Assembly (NCBI RefSeq): GCF_016894385.1
Contig: NZ_CP069811.1
Coordinates: 348,501 to 412,500, forward strand
DNA from: Cupriavidus oxalaticus
GTDB taxonomy: Bacteria; Pseudomonadota; Gammaproteobacteria; Burkholderiales; Burkholderiaceae
Reading direction: 5' to 3'
DNA: 64,000 nt
Positions 7,918-17,341 of this stretch are shown here, piece after piece. The stretch's first letter is position 1. Every line of letters starts with the position of its first letter. Below the pieces are notes generated by a model. It searched no databases. It was not told where the DNA came from and saw only the letters and a program-made list of their open reading frames with translations. The position numbers and the translations under genes were made by a program.

Positions 7918-10900
7918 TTAAGCGTTGATTTCAGGCTGTGCTACATAACCCATTTCGATGTCGCGTCGACGTGCGTCGTCGTCGCGTTCCTTGGCATGGC
8001 CATACCCCGCCCCGCCAGGCACGTCGATGCGCAATACCTCGCCCGCGGGAACCGTCTGCAATCCCAATGACCTGAGCGGCTGGCCGCTGGCGAGGCCCAC
8101 CCATCCCGGTGCGCCATCCATGCCGCCATTGCGGCCCCTTGCAGGGTTGCGCACGCGGTCGAAGAGACCGAAGAACTGGAATGCCGAGCCGTCGCGGGTG
8201 GACACTTCGACGCGCTGTCCGAGGCCGCCTCGCCACCGTCCAGCGCCTCCCGACCCGGGCAGGAGCTCTTTTTGCCAGATGACGATGGGGGCAAAGTTCT
8301 CGCAGATCTCCACCGGGATGGAGCGGATGCCGCTGGGGAAACACGTCGCGGAGAGGCCGTCGCTGTCGGCGCGCGCGCCCGAGCCGCCTGCGTTGAAGAA
8401 CAGGATTTCGAACCCCTGATGCTGCCCGCCGGCGCCATGGCCCCGCAACTGCAGGCCCCAGTTGCACGCCGCACCTTCCGCCGGCACGCTGTCGGGCATC
8501 GCCGCCGCAAGCGCGCCCAGGACGACCTCCGGCAGGAATTGCCCGATGATATGCCGTGCGCAGACCGGGGCAGGGCGCTCTACATTGAGAATCGAGCCCA
8601 CCGGCGCATTGACTTCAACCAGGGCAAGCGAGCCCGCATTGTTGGGAACGGAAGGCGCGACTGCCGCGCGGACGCCGAAGGCGGCATAGGCCCGCGTGTA
8701 GTTGAGGACCAGGTTGATCCCCCGCTGGCTGGCGGCGGAAGTGCCGTCAAAGGTCACCGAAATCTTGCCTTCGGCAATCTCGACCTGGCATTCGATATGC
8801 ACTGGCGCATCGTAGCCATCGAGCGCCATGCTGTGGCGAAACGTACCGCGCGGCAGTTTCCCGATCGCCGCACGCATGCCGGCGGCGGAGCGTTCGCAAA
8901 CAAAGTTGCCGATCCTCTCCAGCCCGGCCTCACCCAGTTCATCCAGCGTTGCCACCAGTCGCCGGCCGCTGCTCTCATTTGCGGTGATGTAGGACAGGAT
9001 GTCGCCGGTCACTGCCTCGGGCTGGCGCACATTCGCTCGCACCATGTCCAGCAGGTCTTCATTCAGCCGGCCGTTTCGTGCCAGCTTGAGCATCGGGATC
9101 TGGAGGCCTTCTTCGTAGACCGACTTGGCGTCGGGTCCCATGCCAAGGCCGCCGATGTCGACCTGATGGCAGGTGCAGGCAAAGAAGCCGATGGGCTGGC
9201 CAGCCTGGAATACCGGCGACAACACGGTAATGTCGTGCAGATGCCCTGAGGCAAGCCATGGATCATTGGTAATGAAATGGTCTCCTTCACGCATTTCCGC
9301 GATCGGGTACTTCTTCAGGAAATGCACCGTGCATGCCGCCAGGGAATTCACATGGCCGGGCGTTCCGGTAACCGCTTGCACAATGAGGCGGCCCTCCAGA
9401 TCGAAGAGCCCCGCTGCCAGGTCACCGGCTTCCCGTACGGTCGGCGAGAAGGCGGTCCGCATCATGGTGCGTGCCTGTTCTTCAACCAGGGCATTGAGGC
9501 GATCCCATAGCACTTGCAGGCGAATGCTGGCAGGCATCGCAGCCGCAGCATCGGTCCTGCCTGTTGCACTGTGTTCCTGATTGCGCAGAAGCTGGAGGTC
9601 TCCGGCTTGCCCCAGGGCATAACCAAAGCCCAGCGGTACCACAACGGTTGTCTCGTCTGTCACAAGCAGGGCCGGACCCGGGCGCGGGTCGGCACGCTCG
9701 AGGTCCGCGATGCGATGCACTGCGGAGCGTCCCCAGGTTCTGGCGCCCTGGTCGAACGCATCGCGGATCCGGGGTGAGGCTGCTCCCGTGGAGCTGGCGG
9801 AGGATGGGCGTGCAGGCGTCGGCGCGCTTGTCGCCTGGGGCCCGGAGGCTTCCACCCGAATGGTCCAGCCCAGGATCTCAACCTGCCCCGCCTCGACCGT
9901 ACGACCATAGGATGCATGGTAGGCTGCCTCGAAGGTCCGCCTGAGGGCCTCGCCGTCGTTGGGTTGGAACCGGCGGGACGGCAATTCGACACGAATCTCG
10001 TGGCCCTGGCCCTTGTAGCGCATCCAGGCCATGCGATGCTCAGTCATGGGTTGCGCCGAGGCAGCCCTGGAAACCAGCTGCCGGAGGTCCGCGATGAGGC
10101 CATCGGCGATGGCATTGGCCGCATCGGCGTCAAACTGCGCCGTACCAAGCAGCACGCTGCGGGTGGCTTCGAATGAGACCGGCGCCCGGAGAAAGCCCAA
10201 TGCGGAGCCCACGCCCGCGCCCACCGGGACGATCACGTGGTCCAGGCCGAGTTTGGCGGCGAGGCGGGCGCCGTGGAGCGGGGCCATGCCGCCAATAGCG
10301 ATGAGCGTCCGGCCATCGAGTCCCTTGCCGACTTCCACGGCGTGCTCGCGCACCGCGCTGGCCATGTTTTCATCGACGATTTCGCATACGCTCCAGGCGG
10401 CATCCTGGGCAGACAGGCCGAGCGCGTCGCCCAGTTGCTGATACGCACGTTCGGCCGCGCGCAGATCCAGCTTCATCTTGCCGCCGCCGAATTCGTCGGG
10501 GTCGATCCTGCCCAGCAGCAGGTGTGCGTCCGTGACCGTCGGTGCCGTGCCGCCTCGGCCATAGCAAGCGGGCCCGGGCACCGAACTGGCACTTTCAGGT
10601 CCCACCTGCAGTCGTCCAAGCGTGTCCCGGTGCGCAATGGAGCCGCCGCCGGCGCCAATCTCCGCCAGTTCGATGACCGGAAAGCGCAGCGGGATGCCGC
10701 TTCCCGCCTTGAAACGCGCGATACGCGCGACTTCCATCGAGCGCGCAGTCTGCGGCACGCCATGATCGATGAAGCAAAGTTTTGCGGTGGTCCCGCCAAT
10801 GTCGACGAGCAGCGCGCGCTCCAGCTTGAGCGTGCGCGCAACATGGGCGGCGAGAATGGCCCCGCCCGCCGGCCCGGATTCGAGCAGGCGCACCGGGAAG

Positions 10901-11664
10901 CGGCGCGCGACTTCGGCCTCGCACAAGCCGCCATTGGAGAGCATCAGCATCAGTGGCGCGCGGATGCCCAGGTTCGCCATTTCGCCCTCAAGGCGCTCCA
11001 GGTATCCCGCCATGACGGGCTGGACGTAGGCGTTGGCGCAAACGGTGGCAAAGCGTTCGTATTCGCGGATTTCGGGTGCGACTTCGCAGGATAGGGAAAC
11101 GCGTATCCGGGGACGCCATGCGCGGAGCAGTTCCGCGGCCTTGCGTTCGTGCTCCGGATTGGCAAAGCTATGCAGGAAGCCGATGGCAACAGCTTCCACC
11201 TCTGCTTCATCAAGCGTCGGCAACAGTTCCCGCATGCCCTCCTCATCCAGCGGAACGAGGACCTTGCCGTCTGCCGCCAGGCGCTCCCGCACCGTCAGCC
11301 GCAGGCAACGTGGCACGAGCGGCTCGGGCTTTTCTACATGGAGGTCATAATGGTCGTACCGGCTTTCGTTGCCCATTTCCAGGGTATCGCGAAATCCCTC
11401 TGTCGTCAGGAACGCAATGCGTGCGCCGCGGCGCTCGATGACGGCGTTGGTCGCCAGGGTCGTGCCGTGCACGAGGGTCTTGACGTCAGCCGGTTGAAGG
11501 CCCGCTGCCGCCAGTATCTGGCGGGTACCTTCCACAACCGCAACTTCGGGTGCGTGGGGCGTTGTCAGTACCTTCTGGAAGTGGTGACGCAAGGCACCAT
11601 CGTGAAGAACTTCGAGTGCGAAATCGGTGAACGTGCCGCCAATGTCGATACCGAGCCTTGCCAT
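7918..11664 (-). CDS. Fused HyuA-HyuB hydantoinase/5-oxoprolinase-type protein
   Basis: A 1248-residue ATP-dependent amidohydrolase that combines both subunits of the N-methylhydantoinase/oxoprolinase family. Residues 1 to about 610 form the HyuA part, with MARLGIDIGGTFTDFALE at the start and the second actin-like phosphate loop LLVDIGGTTAKLCF. A low-complexity Ala/Ser/Pro linker lies near residues 615-640. From about residue 700 onward the HyuB part reads IRLQVLWDRLNALVEEQART, followed by DLAAGLFDLEGRLIVQA. The length is close to that of eukaryotic 5-oxoprolinase. Cyclic amides (hydantoins, 5-oxoproline) are the expected substrates; carboxylases of the same superfamily are an alternative. 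Confidence 0.9.
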   Translation of the reverse strand: MARLGIDIGGTFTDFALEVLHDGALRHHFQKVLTTPHAPEVAVVEGTRQILAAAGLQPADVKTLVHGTTLATNAVIERRGARIAFLTTEGFRDTLEMGNESRYDHYDLHVEKPEPLVPRCLRLTVRERLAADGKVLVPLDEEGMRELLPTLDEAEVEAVAIGFLHSFANPEHERKAAELLRAWRPRIRVSLSCEVAPEIREYERFATVCANAYVQPVMAGYLERLEGEMANLGIRAPLMLMLSNGGLCEAEVARRFPVRLLESGPAGGAILAAHVARTLKLERALLVDIGGTTAKLCFIDHGVPQTARSMEVARIARFKAGSGIPLRFPVIELAEIGAGGGSIAHRDTLGRLQVGPESASSVPGPACYGRGGTAPTVTDAHLLLGRIDPDEFGGGKMKLDLRAAERAYQQLGDALGLSAQDAAWSVCEIVDENMASAVREHAVEVGKGLDGRTLIAIGGMAPLHGARLAAKLGLDHVIVPVGAGVGSALGFLRAPVSFEATRSVLLGTAQFDADAANAIADGLIADLRQLVSRAASAQPMTEHRMAWMRYKGQGHEIRVELPSRRFQPNDGEALRRTFEAAYHASYGRTVEAGQVEILGWTIRVEASGPQATSAPTPARPSSASSTGAASPRIRDAFDQGARTWGRSAVHRIADLERADPRPGPALLVTDETTVVVPLGFGYALGQAGDLQLLRNQEHSATGRTDAAAAMPASIRLQVLWDRLNALVEEQARTMMRTAFSPTVREAGDLAAGLFDLEGRLIVQAVTGTPGHVNSLAACTVHFLKKYPIAEMREGDHFITNDPWLASGHLHDITVLSPVFQAGQPIGFFACTCHQVDIGGLGMGPDAKSVYEEGLQIPMLKLARNGRLNEDLLDMVRANVRQPEAVTGDILSYITANESSGRRLVATLDELGEAGLERIGNFVCERSAAGMRAAIGKLPRGTFRHSMALDGYDAPVHIECQVEIAEGKISVTFDGTSAASQRGINLVLNYTRAYAAFGVRAAVAPSVPNNAGSLALVEVNAPVGSILNVERPAPVCARHIIGQFLPEVVLGALAAAMPDSVPAEGAACNWGLQLRGHGAGGQHQGFEILFFNAGGSGARADSDGLSATCFPSGIRSIPVEICENFAPIVIWQKELLPGSGGAGRWRGGLGQRVEVSTRDGSAFQFFGLFDRVRNPARGRNGGMDGAPGWVGLASGQPLRSLGLQTVPAGEVLRIDVPGGAGYGHAKERDDDARRRDIEMGYVAQPEINA

Positions 11665-11972
11665 TTTCTGAAATACTCCTCGCCGTGATGTACGGAGGTT
11701 ATTTCTCGATGGACGAGGAGATATAGCCTCGGCGTACCGTTACTGGATCAATACGATGCACTGCTGCGCATTGTATGAACCGGGGTTTGCCGGGGGAGTA
11801 TCGAATCGGCGGAACTTTGAGGATTGCGGAACTAACGTGCCGGGAGTGTCGTATCCGGCACGCCTGCTGCGGCCAGAAACTGCTCGGGCCGAAGACCATG
11901 GTGTCACGGCTTGAGCGTGCCGGTTTCCCGGCAGGCTCTTCTATCGCATGTGCGCGGCCTGGCCCATCCTGC
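11665..11972. other. Intergenic region without a recognised gene
   Basis: The 308 bases between the hydantoinase start and the stop of the next minus-strand gene contain only short ORFs without family features. It should hold the promoter of the hydantoinase-Bug unit. I see no clear operator or terminator. Confidence 0.4.
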
Positions 11973-12950
11973 TCATTCGACCGTGGCCCCGGACGCCTTG
12001 ACGATGTCCTTCCACTTCAGATAATCGCTCTGGACAAGCTTTGAGAACTCTGCTGCGGACATGGACTTCGCTTCCGCGCCCTGTTCGTTGATGTGGTGGA
12101 TGACGGCTGGCTTGGCCATTGCCTTGTTCACCTCCATGCCGATGCGTTCTACAACGTCCTTGGGCGTCTTCGCCGGCGCGAAAAGCCCATACCAGGAGCT
12201 GACGTCAACCTGCTGGTAGCCGCTTTCTGCAACCGTGGGCACGTCGGGCAAGGCGGAGCTACGCGTTGCCGAGGTGACAGCCATGGCGCGCACCTTGCCC
12301 GCCTTGATCTGCGCCAGCGCCGATGGAACCGAGGAGATCATCACATTCACATTCCCTGCCATGGTATCGACCAGCGCAGCGTTGGAGCCCTTGTAGGGGA
12401 CATGCAGGAGCCTGATGCCGGCGGCCTTGCCGATGATCTCGGCGGCAAGATGGGCCGTGGTGCCGTTGCCCGGCGACGCATACGTGATCGTGCCAGGCGA
12501 TTTCCGCGCGGCGGCCACCAGGTCCGGGAAGGACTTGTAAGGCGAATCCTTTGGCGTGACGATTACCAGCGGGATGTACGCAACGTGGGCGATCGCCACG
12601 AGATCCTTGCGCGGGTCGTAGCTCACGGCCTTGTTCACCCACGGCGCGACCACGACATTGTCCTTCTGCCCCATCACGATGTCGTATCCGGTCGGGGCGG
12701 CCCTGACCACATCGGCAATACCGATGGTCCCGCCGGCGCCGGGCTTGTTGTCCGGGACAAACGTCCACCTGGTGCCTTGGGACACCTCGGTCGCAACGAT
12801 GCGGGACAGGATGTCGGTGCCGCCACCGGGCGGAAACGGGATCACCAGCCGGATTGGCCTGGCCGGCCATGTGGTTTCGGCATGAGACGGGGTGCCTCCC
12901 GCCATCACGCCACACACGAGCAGAATCGCTGCGGTCAGTCTTTTTTTCAT
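11973..12950 (-). CDS. Bug-family (TTT) periplasmic substrate-binding protein
   Basis: A 325-residue Bug receptor. The start at MKKRLTAAILLVCGV is chosen over an upstream in-frame Met because it gives a clean signal peptide and has GGAGAC just upstream. RLVIPFPPGGGTDILSRIV and PDNKPGAGGTIG are the family motifs, and VPYKGSNAALVDTMAG is the usual domain-2 segment. It is probably co-transcribed with the class III CoA-transferase upstream, which suggests uptake of a carboxylic acid that is then activated to its CoA ester. The ligand is unknown. Confidence 0.93.
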   Translation of the reverse strand: MKKRLTAAILLVCGVMAGGTPSHAETTWPARPIRLVIPFPPGGGTDILSRIVATEVSQGTRWTFVPDNKPGAGGTIGIADVVRAAPTGYDIVMGQKDNVVVAPWVNKAVSYDPRKDLVAIAHVAYIPLVIVTPKDSPYKSFPDLVAAARKSPGTITYASPGNGTTAHLAAEIIGKAAGIRLLHVPYKGSNAALVDTMAGNVNVMISSVPSALAQIKAGKVRAMAVTSATRSSALPDVPTVAESGYQQVDVSSWYGLFAPAKTPKDVVERIGMEVNKAMAKPAVIHHINEQGAEAKSMSAAEFSKLVQSDYLKWKDIVKASGATVE

Positions 12951-13030
12951 CCTTGTCTCCTGTTCTCGATATTTCTGAAGCAGCCTGAACGTCGTCAGGC
13001 TTCTATGCATTACCAATGCATTGCGTTACC

Positions 13031-13095
13031 AGCCGGGTATCAGCCGGGTATCAGCCGGGTATCAGGTGGCAGCAGGGTGGTGGTGGCAGCAGGGT
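13031..13095. repeat. Short tandem repeats in leader of Bug gene
   Basis: Three perfect 11-bp copies of AGCCGGGTATC run from 13031 to 13063. Two copies of GGTGGCAGCAGGGT follow at 13065-13078 and 13082-13095. The cluster lies between a CoA-transferase and its downstream Bug gene. The second array ends at the CoA-transferase stop codon, so its number of units may vary by slippage. Confidence 0.8.
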
Positions 13096-14327
13096 CAATC
13101 CATGTGGCCGGCGGCCGGTTGGGCGGGATCGGGCCCACAGTGCCTGGCCACGATGGCATCCACCTCGCTTGCCGAACAGCCGACGGATTCCAGCACCTCA
13201 CGGGTGTGCTCGCCAATGCGTGCGATCGGCATGCGAGGCTGCAGGCGTGCGCCATCCAGGCTGAGCGGCAGCAGGGGAACTTCGGTGATGCTGCCGTCAT
13301 CGACCTGCAGCTTCGCCAGCCCGCCACTTTCCTTGAGATGCGGATCGTCGAACAGCTCTTCGGGACGGGTGATCTCGGCAAACGGTACGTTGCCCGCTTC
13401 AAAAGCGGCCGTCAGCATTTCGGGGCGGAAGGCCTTCAGGGTTTCGGCCAGCGTCGGCAACAACCAGTCCCTTGCCAGTACCCTGTCGTTGTTGGACGCC
13501 AGGCGCCGGTCCTCGAGGAGATCGTTCCGGTCGATGATGTGGCAAAGCGTCCGCCACTGGGCGTCACCGGTGGCGGCAATAAACATCTGGTGGCTGTCTG
13601 CCAGCTCGAACACATCGTAGACAGCCCAGGCGCTGATCCGTGCCGGCATCGGCGCTGCGGGCTTTCCGGTCACGGCGTACTGCTGCATGTGTTGCGCAGA
13701 CAAGAGGACGCAGTTCTCGAAAAGGCCGGACTGGATCTCCTTGCCCGTTCCGGTGGCGTTGCGTTCGTGCAAGGCCGCAAGCACACCAATGGCGCCGAAC
13801 ATGCCCCCCATGATGTCATTGACTGAGCTGCCGGCACGCAAGGGGCGTCCGGCCGGGCCTGTCATGTAGGCGAGCCCCGCCATCATCTGTACGACTTCGT
13901 CGAGAGCAAGGCGCTTTTCGTATGGCCCGCTGAGAAATCCCTTGTGCGAGACATAGATCAGCCTCGGGTTGCGCTTGCGCAGCGTTTCATAGTCCAGGCC
14001 CAGGTCTTTCATGCGGCCAGGCTTGAAGTTTTCAAGAAAGACATCGGCGCTGTCGATCAGCTTCAGCAGGGCTTGCATGTCCTTGCTTTCGCTCACTTCG
14101 ACTGAGATGCTCTTCTTGTTTCGGTTGAATGCCCGAAAGAACCCTGCGCCCGCGCCGAGCAACCGACGCGTGCCGTCCCCTTTCGGCGGTTCGACCTTGA
14201 TGACCTCTGCTCCCAGGTCGGCAAGGACCAGTCCGCATGCCGGGCCCATGACCATGTGGGTCATTTCTATGACCCGGATTCCGCTTAGGGGCAGGCGTTG
14301 TGCTGCCGGAGTGCTTTCGCTACCCAT
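13095..14327 (-). CDS. Class III (CaiB/BaiF) CoA-transferase
   Basis: A 410-residue family III acyl-CoA transferase, moving CoA between carboxylic acids through aspartyl-acyl anhydride intermediates. The N-terminal RVIEMTHMVMGPACGLVLADLGAE pattern (shown in part), VEPPKGDGTRRL and FLENFKPGRMKDLGLDYE are standard. The likely catalytic Asp is D171 in SSVNDIMGGMFG. The interlocked-dimer C-terminal region is present. The gene starts after a 213-bp gap below a LysR regulator on the same strand and precedes a Bug receptor, a common uptake-plus-activation arrangement. Confidence 0.92.
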   Translation of the reverse strand: MGSESTPAAQRLPLSGIRVIEMTHMVMGPACGLVLADLGAEVIKVEPPKGDGTRRLLGAGAGFFRAFNRNKKSISVEVSESKDMQALLKLIDSADVFLENFKPGRMKDLGLDYETLRKRNPRLIYVSHKGFLSGPYEKRLALDEVVQMMAGLAYMTGPAGRPLRAGSSVNDIMGGMFGAIGVLAALHERNATGTGKEIQSGLFENCVLLSAQHMQQYAVTGKPAAPMPARISAWAVYDVFELADSHQMFIAATGDAQWRTLCHIIDRNDLLEDRRLASNNDRVLARDWLLPTLAETLKAFRPEMLTAAFEAGNVPFAEITRPEELFDDPHLKESGGLAKLQVDDGSITEVPLLPLSLDGARLQPRMPIARIGEHTREVLESVGCSASEVDAIVARHCGPDPAQPAAGHMD

Positions 14328-14540
14328 TGAAGTGCTCCGTTTGTGCCAGAGCGTTGGGGAGCTGCGCCCGGCAGCAGGCCGGGGCGGGCAATGTAGCCAT
14401 ACGACGGTGCACGCTCAAATTCCTATAGACGATCTGGGATCAGAGCTTGCCTCCACGTCGGGCGTGCGGCAATTCCATTCCGGCGATGGCTGCCATCGTC
14501 CTGCGCGATGGCCCGGACCGGCAGCGCGCCCGCTGCCGCA

Positions 14541-15452
14541 CTATTGCGAGGAATCCCTCGGCGGCAGGGCTCGCGTCAAATGCGCAAGAAACTTGCTCGC
14601 AGCGGAAGAGAGCTGGTCGGCGTGGCGAACGCAGATGACGAATTGCCGTGTTGCCCACGGATCGAGCAACCTGATCGCGCAGATATCGTAGAGCGGCTGG
14701 TACTTTTGTATGGCTTCCGCCGGCAGCACCGCAAGGCCAAGGTTCAGGTGTATCAGCCGGCATGCCGCGTCGAACGTCGTGACATTGGCCCGATACCGGA
14801 TCGTCCGCCTGTTTTCGTACGCAACCCTGCGGGTCAGCGCATGCAGGGCGACGTTGGGTGCGAAGCCGACATGCTCGTAGCCGAGGGTGTCCGCAAAAGA
14901 TACCTCGCTCCGAGCCGCCAGCGGGTGGCTGCGATGCACGACGGCACAGAAGTGATCCGCGCGGAATGGCAGCATTTCCACCTCTCGCTCCGCCACGAAA
15001 TCACGACAGATGCCGATGTCGGCGCTACCCTCGGCAATGCCCCTGACGATTTCCGAACTCGCGCGCTCCTCAAGAACGACGTGAATATTCTCGTGGGTCT
15101 GCAAAAAGGACGCGATCTCCTCAGGCACGAACTCGACGATGGACGAAATATTCGCAAGAACCCGGACCAGGCCTCGGACCCCGGAGGAAAACTCGCTCAG
15201 GTCGGATTGCATTTGCTCAACGCCCTGCATCAGGTGTCTGGCATGGCGAAGGAGGATATCTCCCGCCGGCGTGGGATTCACGCCCCGCGAACTGCGGATC
15301 AGTAGCTGCGTGCCGAGCCCGCGCTCCATATCGGCCACCCGCTTGCTCACGGCTGCCGCGGCCATGCCCTCCCGCTCGCTGGCACGGGCGATGCTGCCTT
15401 CCTCACAGACCGCGATGAAGAGCCGAAGGGAGATGGGGTCCGGTTGCCACAT
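14541..15452 (-). CDS. LysR-family transcriptional regulator
   Basis: A 303-residue LysR regulator. ISLRLFIAVCEEGSIARASE opens the winged HTH, followed by AAAVSKRVADMERGLGTQLL and the recognition wing RSSRGVNPTPAG. The effector domain (LVRVLANISSIVEFVPEEI onward) has the CysB/CbnR-like fold. ATG at 15452 gives the conventional N-terminus; an in-frame ATG 45 bases upstream is possible. It is encoded on the same strand as the CoA-transferase/Bug pair, with a 213-bp gap. The effector is likely an organic acid, but that is inference. Confidence 0.92.
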   Translation of the reverse strand: MWQPDPISLRLFIAVCEEGSIARASEREGMAAAAVSKRVADMERGLGTQLLIRSSRGVNPTPAGDILLRHARHLMQGVEQMQSDLSEFSSGVRGLVRVLANISSIVEFVPEEIASFLQTHENIHVVLEERASSEIVRGIAEGSADIGICRDFVAEREVEMLPFRADHFCAVVHRSHPLAARSEVSFADTLGYEHVGFAPNVALHALTRRVAYENRRTIRYRANVTTFDAACRLIHLNLGLAVLPAEAIQKYQPLYDICAIRLLDPWATRQFVICVRHADQLSSAASKFLAHLTRALPPRDSSQ

Positions 15453-15625
15453 TGTTGAAGGATGTCCAGGGTCAGGCCAATAAGCAGCAGCCTCCAAGGC
15501 ACGCTGGCTGCTGGCAGAAAGCTGCTACCCTCTGTAGCACCTTAACGGCCTCACGGAAGGGCGGGCGAGCGTCTGCCACGATCCGGCTAGTATATTCGCG
15601 GGTGCCTCGGCGAGTGCGACCGTGA

Positions 15626-15757
15626 CCTGTTCCGGCTACGAAGAAGCGCTTTGGCGACAACCCTTTTACTGGCCAAGAGCAATGGTTTGCTGCTAAGCCG
15701 GCATCCGTGAAGGTCAAGATCCGTCCGCTGAAGAATCTGAAGGACGCTGCGCTGTAA
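15626..15757 (+). pseudogene. C-terminal remnant of Ralstonia-type HU DNA-binding protein
   Basis: A plus-strand frame ending at TAA 15755-15757 reads VPATKKRFGDNPFTGQEQWF, then AAKPASVKVKIRPLKNLKD, then AAL. This is the C-terminal third of the long Ala/Lys-rich HU-like proteins of Burkholderiales. A stop (TGA, 15623-15625) closes the frame upstream. Residues resembling the preceding beta strand appear in a shifted frame, so the gene is both truncated and frameshifted. No intact copy lies in the window. A pyrimidine-rich imperfect hairpin at about 15774-15804 could be its old terminator. Confidence 0.6.
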
Positions 15758-15894
15758 AGCGAAAATCAGCCGAAAGAAGGGAGGGCTCCAACCCCCTTTC
15801 TCGTTACAAAATTCTACGGCGGCTTGCGGCCTTCCGCGCGCGGCGAGAATCAGCATTTCAGAGTCAGTGCGGTGGCTTTGTCTGGCTGTGGGGT

Positions 15895-17266
15895 TCAGTG
15901 TGTCACCACGACAGTCTTCGAGACGCCCTCGTCCCGCGTGCTCACGGATTTCACCACCAACGCTGCGGCGGCGATAAAGGCAGGGATTGTCAGCAGGGTG
16001 AAGATGACTTCGAAGCTCAAGGCCATGCGCAACAGTTCGGCACCAAGCAAGGCACCGCTGATTCCGCCGAAGCGTCCAATGCCGAGCATCCATGCCACGC
16101 CGGTGGCGCGTCCCTGCGTCGGGTAGAAAGCTGCGGCGAGCGTTGGCATCGACGCCTGGGCGCCGTTCATGACGGTACCGGCCATAAATATCAGCAGTCC
16201 AAGCAATACCTGGTTCGCCGCGCTGCCGTGGCCGACCATGTAGATCAGGACGCCTGCCCCTGCGTACATTATTGCGATGACCTTGTTCGGGTTCATGCGG
16301 TCCATGAGCCAGCCTGCGGCAACGGTGCCGATGCCGCCTCCCAACGGAAACAGGGCGGTCAGGAACGAGGCCCGCTGCAGCGTGAAGCCGGCGTCCTTCA
16401 TCAGCGTGGGCATCCAGCTGGTCAGCAGATAGAAGATGACAAGTCCCATGAAGTATGTCAGCCACAACATGGCCGATCCGAGACGGTATCGCGCAGCGAG
16501 CACCGTGCCGATCGCCGAATCGGCGGAGGGTGTTGCTTCATGGATGCTGAAGTGTTGAGCGCCCGAGACATCAGCCCCCGTCACGCGCTTGAGTATGTCC
16601 CGGATCGTAGCGGGTGGCGCCTGGCGTACCACAAGGTAACGAATTGACTCGGGCAACGCGAATACCAGGATGACCGCCAGCACCAGTGGTACGACCCCGC
16701 CAAATATCAGCACGCTTTGCCAGCCGAAATGCGGGATGATGGCCGCGGAAAAAAAAGCCCCCGGCTGCCGATCCAAGCGGAAATCCGCAGAACATCGTGT
16801 TCACCAGCACCGCACGGCGCCGTGCCGGCGCGTATTCGGACATCAGTGTGACCGCGTTGGGCATGGCGGCGCCCAGGCCGAGACCGGTCAGAAACCGCAT
16901 GGCGGTCAGCCACGCCAGCGAAGGCGCGAACGCGGTGGCCAGGCTGCAGGCGCCAAAGAAGAACACGGACAGGACCAGGACCTTCTTGCGCCCGACGCGG
17001 TCAGCCATCGGTCCGGCAAAGATGGCGCCGAATGCGAGGCCGAACAAGGCGGCGCTCATGACGGGACCCAGGGTGGCTTTGTCGATGCCCCAGTCTTGCA
17101 CCAGCGCGGGAGCAACGTAGCCGATTGCCGCCGTATCGAAGCCATCGATGGCGACAATCAGGAAGCACAGGACCAGGATGAGCCACTGGTAGCGCGAAAT
17201 GGGGCGGTTGTCGATCAATGTCTGCACATCGACGGCAACTGCGGATGGGGAGCTTGTGGTTTGCAT
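15895..17266 (-). pseudogene. AAHS-type MFS aromatic-acid transporter, frameshifted at a poly-T run
   Basis: Two overlapping frames together encode a 12-helix major facilitator of the aromatic acid:H+ symporter (PcaK/BenK) type. The N-terminal part has AIDGFDTAAIGYVAPAL and the loop motif GPMADRVGRKKV. The C-terminal part begins FFSAAIIPHFGWQSVLIFGG. They break at an 8-base T run on the coding strand (16749-16756). Dropping one T restores GGFFSAAIIPHFGW and one 456-residue protein. ATG 17266 has a GGAGAG ribosome site. It may be a true lesion, a slippage-variable switch or a sequencing error. Its neighbours suit uptake of an aromatic acid. Confidence 0.88.
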
Positions 17267-17341
17267 GTCTCTCTCCGGGGGGGCGGACTTGACGCCCGTT
17301 TGCACGGGCATGGTGTTGGAATAGCAGTGATGCGAGTGTCG

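Noticed and set aside
15587..16465. A 292-residue minus-strand frame overlapping the MFS gene
   Set aside because: It is out of frame with both transporter halves, has Arg/His-rich low-complexity composition and no family motif; it is a shadow.
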